NCBI RefSeq assembly: GCF_047511655.1
Contig: NC_133386.1
Location: 177,961,146 to 178,025,145 of the forward strand
DNA: 64,000 bases
Reading direction: 5' to 3'
Source: Castor canadensis
Taxonomy: Eukaryota > Chordata > Mammalia > Rodentia > Castoridae
The notes beneath the pieces were generated by a model. The model was not told the origin of the DNA. It did not search any database and worked only from the letters and a program-made list of their open reading frames with translations. Below are positions 34,001 through 45,594 of the stretch, piece by piece (positions within the stretch are counted from its first letter, which is position 1; every line of letters begins with the position of its first letter). A program made the translations under genes and the position numbers.

Positions 34001-35340
34001 TGAAATAAGATCTAGTTTTTGGTGAACAGTATTAATATAAAAGATGACAATTTTCTAATATTAATGTAACCTACTCCATGCAGTTTCAAGCTCAGGACCT
34101 CCTGTGTGTATGGTATAGGTAAATTTAAGTAATTTTAGAGTACTGGATTTTTACACATCTTGAGCATTCATGGTTTTTTCCTTGATGGAGGTCTTGGAAC
34201 CATATGCATGTGGATATCAAGAGTCTACAGTGTCATACATCATTGTTACCTATGGTTATAATATCGAACAACAGATCTTTGATGCATATTCATTTTGCTT
34301 TATTAAACTTCATGTCTATTGTTTAATAATTGCCCATTTCTTCTTCCCTACCTTCAACTCCTGATAACCACCATTCCACTCTGATTCTATGAATTTCACT
34401 ATTGAGATGAGTCATGTAAGTGGAATCATGAAATATTTCCCTTCCTATGACTGACCAGGTTCACTTGTCATAATATCCAAAGATATCATCCCAGTCATTA
34501 CATATTACAGAATTTCCTTACTTTTTAAGGTTGAATACTATTTCCTTGTATGTTTATAGCATACTGTTTAAAAATCCATCCATTGATGGACATTGTCTCC
34601 ATATCCTGGCTATTGTAAGCAATGGTGAAATGAACATAGGATTTTTAATATTTCTCTCAGGTCCCGATTTCAATTATTTTGTATAAAATACCCAGAAGTA
34701 GGATTGCAAGATTATATTGTAACTCTATGTTTCTTTTTTTGATGAGTATAATACATTAGATTATATATTAGATGACAATAAATTTCTTTGAAAGAGTAGA
34801 TGGCAAAGTTACCATCAGGGCCATCTGGTAGGAATTATTTAGTTGCTCAAAAATGCATGTCATACAATAAATCTCTGAAGTACATTCATCTTGCTTTATC
34901 AAATCTTTATCCCATTGTTTAATAACTTCATTTCCCATAATTGTGATACCATTTTGTATTTAACCGACATTATATAAAGATTCCCTACTCTGCACATCCT
35001 TATGAACACATCTTTTGTTTTGTTTTTTTGGGGGGAGGGGGTTGGTAATAGATGTTCTGACAGGTGTGAGGTGATACATCATTGTGGTTTTGGTCACAAG
35101 ACAATTGGTGTAGAGATTTTCTTTGTTGGGAGGTTATTGATTATTGATTCAATATCCACAGTAATTACACTTTCTATTTCTTCATGATTTAATGTTCACA
35201 GTTTGTATACAGTTTGTATATTTCTAAGATTTTTTTGTAAGTTACCCAATTTGTTAGCATGTAATTGTTTGTAGTACATTTTTATAACTTTTTTTAACGT
35301 CTGTGTCATCAGTTTCAGTTGTAATGTCTCTTCTTTCATT

Positions 35341-35389
35341 TCTTCTCTCTCTCTCTCTCTCCCTCTCTCTCTCTCTCCTCTCTCTTTAG
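35341..35389. repeat. (CT)n microsatellite
   Basis: TCTCTC dinucleotide tract with two short interruptions. Confidence 0.95.
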
Positions 35390-35433
35390 ATAAGAGCTTG
35401 TCAATTTTGCTTATACTTTCAAAAAGTCAACTC

Positions 35434-35739
35434 AGGTCAGTCATGGTGGTTCATAAATGTAATCCCAGCTAATTGGGAGGTGGAGATTATGAGGATCACA
35501 GTTTAAACCCAGGAAAAATGTTAGGAAGACTTCCATCTCAATAAATAAGCTGGGTATGGTGATACATGCCTACAATCCCACCTAGGTGGGAGGCAGAGGA
35601 AGGAGGATCATGGTTTAAGATAGACAACAAAAAAATAAGTAAAAAGCAAAGAAGGCTGTGAACGTGGTTGAAGTGATACAGCACCAGCCTAACAAGCAGG
35701 AGGCCCTAAATTCAAACCCCAGTACTACCAAGAAAAATG
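35434..35739 (+). mobile_element. Composite trimeric SINE: 7SL + 7SL + ID-like
   Basis: Module 1 (about 35436-35540) has TCATGGTGGTTCATAAATGTAATCCCAGC and ends in AATAAAT. Module 2 (about 35548-35660) starts AGCTGGGTATGGTGATACATGCC. Module 3 (35665-35730) has GTGGTTGAAGTGATACAGCACC, CTAACAAGCAGGAGG and TTCAAACCCCAGTACTACC. The ancient L1 reads continuously if the SINE is removed, and a CTCAG direct repeat (35431-35435 and 35740-35744) flanks it. This is the clearest three-module copy in the window. Confidence 0.85.
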
Positions 35740-35898
35740 CTCAGTTTCATTGACTTTTTTTCTACAGTTTTATATTTTCTACTCCACTTCTCTCTGCTCT
35801 AATCTTTGCTATTTTATTCTATTGCAAAATTCAGGCCAGTTTCTATGTCATTTTCTAGTTCCTTAAAATGTAATTAAGGCTTTTCATTTTCCCTTCTT

Positions 35899-35948
35899 CC
35901 TTCCTTCCTTCCTTCCTTCCTTCCTTCCTTCTGTCCTTCTGTCCTTCC
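35899..35948. repeat. (CCTT)n microsatellite
   Basis: About twelve CCTT/TTCC units, passing into CTGT-containing variants. It abuts the tail side of the antisense ID SINE that follows, a common birthplace for such tracts. Confidence 0.95.
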
Positions 35949-35989
35949 TAACTTCCTTTCTCTTTCTTACTTTTTGTTTATTTTTTGTG

Positions 35990-36072
35990 TTTTGATAGCA
36001 CTGGAGTTTGAACTCAGGGCCTTGTGCTTCCTAGGCAGACACTCTGCCATTTGATCCATGTCACCAACCTTG
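35990..36072 (-). mobile_element. ID-like SINE, antisense
   Basis: GCACTGGAGTTTGAACTCAGGGCC is the complement of the ID-like 3' part with its B box. CTAGGCAGACACTCTGCC is the complement of the A-box side. It lies inside the ancient antisense L1. Confidence 0.75.
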
Positions 36073-38174
36073 ACATCTTTCTTATTTTCATTTATGAAAA
36101 ACAAATATATAATGTCCTTTGAATGGTCATTGTCTTTTTTATTAGTGTTTATTAAGAGGTTTAGGGGTTTCATATACCAGTATAAATACTTTGCATTTAT
36201 CACTATGAATTTCCTTCTCATTACTGCTTTTGCTGAACTCAGAACAATTGCTGCAAAATATTTTGTAATTTGTTGTTTCTTCTTAGACCCAGAGTATGTT
36301 GTTTTGTTTTCATATATTGGTGAATTTACTAGTTTACCTCCTGTTACTGATCTTTGCTAATTTTACTCATAAATATCTGTGTGATTTCCATCTTCAATGT
36401 TTAAAGACTTGTTTTGTGACACAATATAAAATGTACACCTGAAAAATATTCATGCATGCTTGATAGTAATGCATATTCTGCTACTACTGGGTAGAATGTT
36501 TTGTAAATGCATGTGCCCAATAGTTCCATTTGATCTATATAAAGTGTTATTCAAATCCTCAATTTCTTTATTGATCTTTTGATTGGATGTTTTCCTCATT
36601 ATTGAAAGTGGAGTATTGAAATCCTCTTCTATTATTGAATTACTTTTCCTCCTTTCAGATTTATCTGTTTGCTTTATATACTTATATGCTCTGATTTTGG
36701 ATACATATATAATTGTCATGTCTTCCTGATTAATTGACCCTTTTATCATTATATAATATTCTTCTTTATTTCTTTTGACAGCTTTTGACTTAAAAATCTA
36801 TTTTTTTTTCTGATATAGGTATAGCCACCTCTCCTCCCTTTTGATTGCTATTCACAAAGAATATCTTTTGTTTTCCTTTCACTTTCAGCCAATATGTGTT
36901 CATAAATCTCAAGTGATATTTTTCTTTGAAAAAAACATATAGTTTGGCCTTGTTTTTAAAAATTCATTCATCCCTCAATGTTATTTTATTTAAGAATTTA
37001 ATATATTTATACTTACAGTAATTTTGGTACAGAAGGATTTATTATTATCATTTTGTACTTTTTTGCTAGTGTTGCAATTCTTTGTCATTTCTTTTCTTGC
37101 AGTCTATCTTTGAGTCTTGTTGTTTTTTTTTATATTGAAATGACATGACTACTTTCTCTTTGCTGGGGTATAGTTTTTATGGTGATGTTTTTGGTTACCT
37201 GAAGTTTAAATAAAAATCTACATAAAGGTTGAAGCTTACATAAAATATCTTTTAAGTCTATTTAATTTGATATCAACTGGTTTAATCATATGTAAAAACT
37301 CTGTATCTTAACTTCTCCCTCCACATATATTTTACATTAATGTCCTAATTTACATCTATTCATATTGTAGATATTGCAATATGTTGATTATTTTAAATAT
37401 TTTTGTCTGTTCACTTTTATAACACTGGTTGATAAATTAATTCTATAATAAAAGCAATTCTGAATTTGTCCATATATGTACTTTTTCCAACAAATATAAT
37501 ACTTCCTTGAGTTATCATGTTACTAGCTTGTATGCTTTTATTTTAACCTAATTCCTTTAGTATTTCTTGTAAGGAAGGTAGCAGTGATGACCAAAGGACA
37601 GTTTTACTATATATAGTATTCATAGTTAGTAGATTTTCAGAACTTTGAATATATTATATTACTTCCTTTGTTTGAGCAGGAAAATTTTTTTGCTGAAAAA
37701 TCTTACGAGGCGATATGTACTGTCCCTAGTATGTGACCAGTAGTTTTTTTCTTGGTGCTTTCAAAATTCTCTCTTTCTCTTTGATGATTTGAATACAATT
37801 TATTTCCATGTAAATTCCTTTTGGTTGATCTTATTTTGTACCTTTGAGGTGTTTTGAAACTGAATTTAATTCCCTTCCCTAGACTCAGGCAGTTATTAGC
37901 CATTATTTTTTTAATTGGTTCTCTCTCTTCCCTTTCTGTGTTTCTCTTAATGTATATAATTTTCTGCTTACTGGTGGTCCATAATTCAGTCAGTCTTCCT
38001 TTACTCTGTTTTGTCCTTTTTTGTTCTTAGTGTTTCTTTGGATAAATTATTTCCAGTGACCTGTCTTTGAGCTCATTAATCCTTTCTTTTGTTTGATCAC
38101 ATCTGCTATTGAAGCACTGTAGTAAATTTTTCAGTTGAATTACTGTGTTCTTCAGTGTCATGATTTCTATTTGA

Positions 38175-40431
38175 CAGCCTTAAAAATATTTTTAATTCAG
38201 TTCCAACCACCTCAATGAAACAAACATTGCAATAAAGCAAATCACGGTATTTTGGTTTCCCAGTTCATATAAAAGTTACTTACATTCATAGTAAATTTAG
38301 AGTATTGTGTATTATATATAAAAATTAGATATATCATAATTTCAAATAATTTATTGCTAAAAATGTTTATAATCATCTGAGCCTTCGGTGAGTCGTGATC
38401 GTTTGGCTGGTTGAAAGTTCTGCTTTGATATTAATGGCTGTTGAATGTTGCGGGGTTCTAGTAATTTCTTAAAAATAAGACAAGAAGGTTTGTTGCATCA
38501 ATTCAATCTTCCTTTCATGAAAACAGTCTGTGTTGCATTTAATGTTATTTGGTAGCACGTTGCACATAGAAGAACTGCATTCATGATTAGACTCAAACCC
38601 TGCTTCTACATTATCAAACTATGAATATGTATTATTCTGAATCTTTTGTCTACTTTTCAACAGTGCTCAACATCTTCACCAGAAACTCTTTGTATTATTC
38701 ACTGGAAGAGTGACCCACTATCCAGTTAAGTTTTATCATGAGATTGAAGCCATTCAGCAGTATCTTCAAGATTCTACTTTTGATTTTAGTTCTTTTGCTA
38801 TTTCTACCACTCTACAGTTTCTTCCTCCACAAAAGATGTGAATTCCTCAAGTCTTTGATGAGGTTTGGTATCAACTTAGCCCAAATTTCTGGTGATGTTA
38901 ATATGCTTACTTCTTCCCGTGAATCACAGATGTTTTTAATGACATGTGGAATGATGAATCCTTTTCAGAAAGTTTATAATTAACTTTGCCCATACCCATC
39001 AGAAAGATCATATGGAAGTTACAATATTATGAAATTTATTCCTTAAATAATCAAACTTAAAATTCAAAATTTGTCTTTGATCCATGGGTTGTAGAAAGGA
39101 TATTATGATAGTAGGCACAAAAACATTATTTTCATTGTCCATTTCCCGTAGAGCTCTTCAGACACCTGATGAATTTTTAATGAACAATAATATTTTGAAA
39201 GAATTGTTTTTTCCTGAGCAATAGCTCTCAATAGGAAGATTAAGAAATTCAGTAAAGCATGTTTTGAACAGATGTGCTATCAACCAAGCTTTTCTTGTTC
39301 CTGTAATAGAGCACAGGCTGAATGGATTCAGTATGATTCTTACTGGCCTTCAGAATTTTCCAAATTGTCAATGAACATTGGCTTAAACTTAAAGTCACCT
39401 GGTGCATTTACCTCTGAGAGTCAGCCTGTCTTCTGACGCTTTTAAAGCCAGGCGTTGACCTCTCTAGCTATGAAAGTCCTATGTGGTGTCTTCTTCTAAT
39501 ATGAGGCTGTTTTATCTACAGTTAAAATCTGTTATTTAGGATACCCATCTTTTTTTTTAGCTAAATCTTCTGGATAACCTGCTGCAACTTCTGCACCAAC
39601 ATTTGTGTATTGCCTTGTACTCTTACTTTATGAAACCAGTTTCTTTGTTTAAGCCTCATGAATCAACCACGACTAGCTTCAAAGTTTTCTTCTCTAGCTC
39701 TTTGGTTCAGCCTTCATAGAACTGATGGGACTGGATTAGGTTTGTGGCTTAAATAGTTATTGTGGTAGTTTGTTCTTTTATCTAAACTAACAAAACTTTC
39801 TCCATATCAGCAAAAAAACTGTTTTATTTTCTTATTACTTGTGCATTCTCTGGAGTATAAATTTTTAATTTCCTTTAAGAGTTTTTTTATTGAGTTCATA
39901 CCTTGACTAACTTTTTCATGCAAGATGCCTAGTTTTTAGCCTATCTTGGCCTTTGACATAGCTTTCTCGTGAAAATTAATCATTTCTAGCTTTTTATTTG
40001 AAAGTAGAGATGTGAGAATCTTCCCTTAACACAAATACTTAGAGACTAGTATAGTGTTATTACTTTGTCTAATTTCAATATTGTGTGTCAGGGAATAAAG
40101 AGGGCTAGGAAAGGGGGAGATAGAAGAGAAAGTAGGTGCAGTGGTCAAAATACACACTGTCTATTAAGTTTTTGATCTTATATGGGTGACTACTCAAAAC
40201 AACTGAAATAATACCATCAAAGTTAACTGATTATCAATGACTCTAAGAGATATAACAGTAAATATGTTTAAAATATTGTGAGAATTACCAAAATGGAACA
40301 TAGAACCATGGTAGACCTGCTCTCAGTGGAAGGTCACCACAAACCTTCAATTTGTCAAAAATAAAATAAAATAAAAGTATAGTATCTGTGAAGCACAATA
40401 ACAGGAATAACAATAAAACAAGGTGCATCTA
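38175..40431 (-). mobile_element. Nearly full-length Tigger1-type DNA transposon relic
   Basis: The whole 2.26 kb follows the Tigger1 consensus (about 2.4 kb) in complement. The decayed left terminal repeat (CAGCCTTAAAAATATT…) is followed by TTGCAATAAAGCAAATCACGG and GGTTTCCCAGTTCATATAAAAGTTA. The transposase region then reads on the minus strand, and the right end is CTGTGAAGCACAATAACAGG…AATAAAACAAGGTGC. The transposase frame (about 38700-40040) is destroyed by stops and indels. Landmarks in complement include GATCCATGGGTTG (39079), CATTGGCTTAAACTTAAAGTCACC (39377) and AGCTATGAAAGTCCTA (39467). The element inserted into the ancient L1, which continues on both sides. Confidence 0.85.
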
Positions 40432-41435
40432 TATTTTTAACGTTTTCTATCTCTGTTTAAATTATTACTTTCTTAGCATTTTATTCTCTTGAACTTAGTG
40501 AGCATAGAATTATTTTAAATTTGCTATCGGCTTATTAATGTAATAATTCCATTTTATTTGGGTTTATTTCTTGAGTTATATCTTGTTTCTTTGCTTGTAT
40601 CGTCTTTGCTTTGTTCTTAATTTTGTTTGACTTGGTTTATTAGTGTCTACTCATTAGACAAAGCAGGCACATTTCCTAGTCTTCACAGAATAGCCTCACA
40701 CAAAAAAAGACTACCACTCTCAGCATGACCAGAAATTCTGGCATCCTGTATCAACTCTTACTCTTCCTAGAGAGAAGAAATAGGCTGTAGTTTTGCCCTT
40801 CATTCTGTGCTGAATTGTGGTGCCACTGTGGAGCTACATCATCTCCCTGTCCCAGTAATCGTCTCCATTCTCCTCTATGCAGCTAGACAACGCCAGCTCT
40901 GTTAAAACTAAGATTGGCCAAAAAGATGCTAACTATTCAGGAAGCTCTAGAGAAGCTGGAGTGTTGGATACAAAAATCAACATTATTTTCCCTCTTTCTA
41001 GGGGAAAGTTTGTAACACAGATTCTTTAGCAATTTGTTCGGGGCCGAGCAGGGTGGTAAGGTAGTGTCCACCATTTTCCCCTGAATAGATAGAATTCTTT
41101 AAAGCATCAAGACTGGCAAGAAAGAACACCATCTTTTGGGGAGCTGGATTTACAACTCAAGCCCTTCTCTCCTTTGTGAAAACTAGTAACTGCGGGTTCT
41201 CATACTAATCATTCCGCATTGAACTTGGGGCAAGGATATTATCAAAAGGGTATCTTACTCCGCCTGTTTCCTTCAATGAAATTGGTTTTGCATTCTCCCA
41301 GAGTGAAGGGGCCTTTCAATTAGTTTCTGATTTCTCACAAAGGGAATTTGTCCATAAAGTAGTGTTGATCAGTATATTTATTGGGAGAAGACAAATCCAG
41401 GACTTCCTATTCCAAGATGCTGGTGATGACTCTAA
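40432..41435 (-). mobile_element. Ancient LINE-1 (L1M-type), antisense; 5' part with probable 5' end
   Basis: This continues the L1 broken at 38174: CTTGAACTTAGTGAGCATAGAATTATTTTAAATTTGCTATCGG follows the known L1M order after the region at 38100. It ends near 41435 with CTTCCTATTCCAAGATGCTGG, the complement of a CAGCATCTTGGAATAGGAAG motif that resembles the first bases of mammalian L1 5'UTRs. A preserved 5' end is uncommon. The element has internal deletions and no open ORF. Confidence 0.55.
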
Positions 41436-41741
41436 TCTATGATCTTTTGAATAATAAATTCTTATAATCTCTATCATACAATGGCAATAAGAATTACCAA
41501 AGAAATGTCAATCAAAGGAAGGTCTTGCGTGACTTACTCTAGATGTCACATGAGTGACTTGTTTCATCCTGTTGAAAATATTAAAGAATGAATTAAAAAT
41601 TACGTACAGAATAATAAGCAGTGTTCTGAATGGCACCACCTTTTGTGGAAGAAAACTAAAACAAGACTTAAAATTAATAAAGCATCTCATCTAAAACATC
41701 AAGTGCATTTTCAATACATATAAACACCAAGATTTGCATAT
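41436..41741. other. Unassigned sequence
   Basis: About 300 bp with nothing recognised. Confidence 0.45.
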
Positions 41742-42096
41742 GTTTTATTTATTTATTTATTTATTTATTTATTGGCAGTACTGGGGTTTGAACTCAGGGC
41801 CTTGAACTAGCTTGGAAAATGTTATTCCCCCTGAGCCATGCTCCCAACCCTTTTAGTTTTTAGTTATTTTTCAGGTAGGTTCTCCTACTTTTTGCCTAAG
41901 TTGACTACAAACTGAAATCCCCACTACCTGTGCCCCTTTCATAATTGGGATTACAGGTGCACAGCAAAACACCCAACTTGCTTATTGAGGTGGATTCTTG
42001 CTAATTTTTGCCTAGTCTAGTCTTCAAATGTTATCCTTCCTCCCTCTGTTTCCTGAGTAGCTGGGATTTTAGGTGTGTACCACCATGCCCAGCCCA
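41742..42096 (-). mobile_element. Composite SINE (7SL + 7SL + ID-like), antisense, with (TTTA)n tail
   Basis: The (TTTA)n tract at 41742-41773 is the complement of the A-rich tail. Then come the ID-like module (GGCAGTACTGGGGTTTGAAC, 41774-41850), one 7SL monomer in complement (about 41860-41960, GGGATTACAGGTGC) and a second (about 41985-42096, GAGTAGCTGGGATTTTAGGTG…ACCACCATGCCC). Confidence 0.85.
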
Positions 42097-42860
42097 AGAT
42101 TTCAACTTTAAAAAGTATTTGAAAATTTCAAAAAGAAGAGCTAATTGGCTGATATGATTGTTATCTATATAAAAATCCCCTTCGGTAGTGATGACTCTGT
42201 GATCAACATGTGTTGTAATGGTGGTGGAAAAGAATCAACAAATAGAACTTGAGAATTTATTCATCTTATGTCATTAATGTGCTTAATATTAAGCTTGTCC
42301 CAATACAGGGTATTTTTATCTGGTACTTGTATAAACCACAGAAATGCCTTCTACATGAAATGCTTTATACTCATCTCCAAATCTTAGTCTTTATCAAATC
42401 ACCAACAGAGGGTGAGTGTGAGTGTGTGTGTGAGTGTTGCTAGACTATAAATCTTGATGATTACGGGGATAAACACTAGAATTTGCTTCTAATTCCGTAA
42501 GATTTGTTCTTAGGTCTTTTCCTATTCTCTCCTTGAATTTGCATTATTTGTAATTTTAACATCTGTCGCTATGAGTTATAGAATTTGCACAGCCATAAAG
42601 ACTGGTAGTTAACACTTTGCAGAAGTTGAATCATATTAGCTCATTACCCTGGAACTCCAGGCATGTGAATTAGTGTCTGTGGAAGGAAAACCATGCAGAA
42701 AAGAGCTATTAAAATTCTATTTAAGGAACTGGAAAAATCAACATGTTCCTTTCTCCACTGAACTGAGGTCCCAGAGGAATGGCAACAAAAGGTATAATAT
42801 TTACGATTTCACCCTATCAAAAGACTGAAGGTTAGGTGTGCAGAAACAAGTCATATTGCT
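42097..42860. other. Largely single-copy sequence; complex stretch at 42450-42760
   Basis: A (TG)n-like patch lies at 42412-42438. From 42450 to 42760 the sequence is complex with scattered CpGs (TTACGGGG, TTCCGTAAG, CTGTCGC) and no repeat. It might be a conserved element, with no further support. Confidence 0.3.
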
Positions 42861-42985
42861 AAGTGTGGCACCATTCAGTTATAGTCACAGCTAATTAGAG
42901 GTAGGGGCAGGAGGAAGGATTGAACCCAGAAGTCTGAGAGTAGCCAGGGCAAAATAGTGAGAACAAATCTCAAAAAGGAAAACAA
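42861..42985 (+). mobile_element. 7SL-derived SINE monomer, diverged
   Basis: AAGTGTGGCACCATTCAGTTATAGTCACAGC…GGGGCAGGAGGAAGGATTG…AGTAGCCAGGGCAAAATAGTGAGAAC follows the 7SL/B1 monomer order, then an A/GA-rich end. Confidence 0.6.
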
Positions 42986-44029
42986 AGATGAAGAAAGAAA
43001 GAAAAGAAATCATCCTGCAGTAAATCACTCAACACTAAAAGTTTAATAGTATCTTATTAATAGTCAGTTACAGATTATTTGACATTTGAAAAATAACATC
43101 TAACATTAAAGCAAAGACATAAACCAAGTAGAATAGGAAGAATTTGGTGAAAACAAATATTATGGAAGTAGAAGGAAATATCTTCAAAAAATATTGTTTG
43201 TAGGAATCACAAAAATGAGATGAGCTTGCTCTCATGTGAACAAGAACACAAAAGGAACATTTAGACAATAAAAATGAGCTGTTTTAAATTTAAATGTTTA
43301 ATGCTTTTCTCTTTAAAAATATCTGTATAAAGTGTTGAGGATAAAGATGAAAGCCTCTCTCAATAAGCAAGCAAAAAGAAGGTATTTTAAAATATGTGAA
43401 AAATAAGATAATTAGATAATTAGTTCAGTTCTACACCTGAATATTAAATTTTTCAGAAACCACAAGCTTTAGCTTTCTTTTCTTTTCTATGACAGAAAAG
43501 AAGAAAAAACATTCTGCTCCTTTTATTCTCTTATGTTTTCCTTGCTGTAGTTGTCATTTGCCTCAAAACTCAAGATCTATTATGCTACCAGATCTTGGAA
43601 TTTGAGAATATTATTATGAACGGCCAGTAAAAGTTTTCAAGAAAGAGAAAACCTAATGTGAGAAACAAAAAATGGAATCATAACAACATAATACTTCTGG
43701 AAAGCAGTATAAGACAATGAAATTACTGCAATTCTGAAGAAAAATTATTTCAACCCAGACCTCTACTCAACAACATCCTAATAATGGTGAAAATAGAATA
43801 AAAATATACAGCTTTTCAATGTAACCTATCTTACTCTCTTTCACCAGAAGCTGGGTCATCCACTATAATAGGAGAATTTCCAGCTGATGGGGAATGGACT
43901 TTCCAAGATGACATTTAAAAAACAGTTGAAGAGGAATACAGTGCAGTTAGAAGCCAGAGAGTAGAGGGCCAAAGGGAATGTCTCCAAGAAAAAGAAAAAT
44001 TGAAGCAAATATTATTGGTGTTGGTGGTG
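42986..44029. other. Unassigned AT-rich sequence
   Basis: About 1 kb with no recognised gene or repeat family. Confidence 0.45.
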
Positions 44030-44395
44030 TGTGGGAACCAGCTGCTATGGGCCTCCAGCAAATACGCATTTAGAAGCCCTTCCTCCCCAGTGTGATTGCA
44101 TTTGGAGATGGGTCTATAAAAAGGTATTTAGTGTTAAATTAGACCATAAAGATGGGCTTAATCTGACAGTGTTGGTGCCCTGATAAGAATAGGCACTAGA
44201 GTGTTTGCTGTCTTTGTCTCCACACACAAAGACCATGATGAGAGCACCACCATCTGTAAGCCAGGAAGAAAGATCTCATCAGAAACTGAACCCTGCAGAC
44301 CTTAATATGACCTCTAGAACTGTAAAAAATAAACTTTTAATGTTTAAGCCACACAGTCTATGGCATTGTTCTATGGAGTCTGGGGCATTCAAACC
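44030..44395 (+). mobile_element. MaLR LTR (MST/MLT1-like), sense
   Basis: The order of features fits a MaLR LTR: GTGATTGCATTTGGAGATGGG, AAATTAGACCATAAAGATGGGC, TTGGTGCCCTGATAAGAA, CTGTAAGCCAGGAAGAAAGATCTCATCAGAAACTGAACCCTGC, then GAACTGTAAAAAATAAACTTTTAATGTTTAAGCCACACAGTCTATGG. The polyadenylation signal AATAAA lies inside the LTR. No internal region follows, so it is a solo LTR. The 74-codon open frame at 44205-44429 is not a gene. Confidence 0.7.
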
Positions 44396-44539
44396 CTTTT
44401 CTTCACCCACCCATATTCCAAACATATGACTACATTTATTTTTTTCTGGCTGAGAGTTTGAGGATATATTTGTGATAGGTTTTTCTTTAAACTGAGAAAA
44501 AGAAAGTATGGACTCCGCAAAGGCATAAAAACAAAACTT

Positions 44540-44950
44540 GACAACTAACATTACCTGGTTTTAAAACACATTCAAAGCTCTAGTAATCAAGAAAAACAGC
44601 TGTAAGAGAGAATAAGAGAGTAAGAGAATAAGAGAGAATGCAGTGCCCTGAAGTAGGCCCACACATGTGTAGACAACAGATTTCCAGTAAAATTGCATAA
44701 ACAAGTCATTTGAGGAAAGAGAGTCATTTCAACAGTGCTGGGAGAACTTGATATCAATATACACAACAATAAACCTCAATCAATGTTAACCCAAATGTAT
44801 CATGACCCATCACCATCATCCATAATAAAAATGAAAGAAAAACAGATGTTGAAATTTAAAACTTCCCTTCCAAAGACACCAATAAGTAAAAGGCAGGCCA
44901 GTGATTTGGACAAAAATGTCACCAACAGTGCTATGTGGATGTTAAATTAG
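44540..44950 (+). mobile_element. Old LINE-1 ORF2 fragment, sense
   Basis: AAAACACATTCAAAGCTCTAGTAATCAAGAAAA, TCATTTCAACAGTGCTGGGAGAAC and CCATCACCATCATCC follow the L1 ORF2 region after RT. A GA/TAAGAGA simple stretch lies at 44603-44638. It is decayed and has no open ORF of note. Confidence 0.5.
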
Positions 44951-45594
44951 CTCAATGTTATTATCCATTAGTTAAATGTAAGTAAGAACGCCAATAAGAT
45001 ATCCCTGCACATGTATTAGAAGGGAGTAAAGAAGCCTAACTCATAATACTAAGTGCTTGAGGAGGATCAGAAGCTTGGAGGAAAGTGCAGAGTCAAGGAA
45101 TTTGCTATCTTATTTCTCTGGGGACCCCACATGTGCACTCTGGTGTTTCATTTCTCTGTATTCCCTGACCTCTGTAGAAAGACTCCACTGAATTCCTGAT
45201 AGTTTAACTTGCTTCTACATCTGACTTTTTTCTTTTCTACCACATGTAGGGCTAGTATTAATTTTGCTGGCATTGAAGCTTACTTTCCTTGCTTTCACCC
45301 TTTTCTTTTTGACTGACATCCTTCTTCAGAATTTATCTAGTGAATTCTTCCATTTTAAAAAATAGGTGCTTGTTTTGCCTGCCAAAATCACTTATTGTCG
45401 AATTGTGTCCATTTTCATTTCTTTAAGATGACCAATAACACTCAGGAAATGCCAATATCAAACTGATACCTATACTCAATCAATCATGGTTCTGCTTATT
45501 TTCCCCAATGCATGCCTTATCTTTTCTTTTCCTTTTATTAACATCTGAATTCTTTAAATGTCTGGGACACTTTCCATCAGCATACAAGCAGGCA
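44951..45594. other. Unassigned sequence
   Basis: About 640 bp with nothing recognised. Confidence 0.45.

Larger units (their letters stand above)
34140..38174 (-). mobile_element. Ancient LINE-1 (L1M-type), antisense; 3' two-thirds before the Tigger1 insertion
   Basis: In antisense order I see a decayed ORF2 C-terminus (34540-34735 and 35040-35100, GACAGGTGTGAGGTGATACATCATTGTGG), the EN-RT spacer (35340-35430, 35745-35880), the endonuclease domain (36450-36900) and, further right, the upstream L1M region. The minus frame at 36450-36749 reads DFNTPLS, KINKEIEDLNNT and INQEDMTI, which are L1 endonuclease motifs. The RT centre is missing, so there was an internal deletion. SINEs are inserted at 35434 and 35990, and the (CT)n and (CCTT)n tracts grew nearby. 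The element resumes at 40432. Confidence 0.75.

Noticed and set aside
35899..35948. A CRISPR-like or satellite array in the CCTT and CT tracts
   Set aside because: These are pure short-unit microsatellites without spacers. No CRISPR-like array with unique spacers is present anywhere.
38738..38983. 81-codon plus-strand frame as a small membrane protein
   Set aside because: It lies on the non-coding strand of the Tigger1 transposase region.
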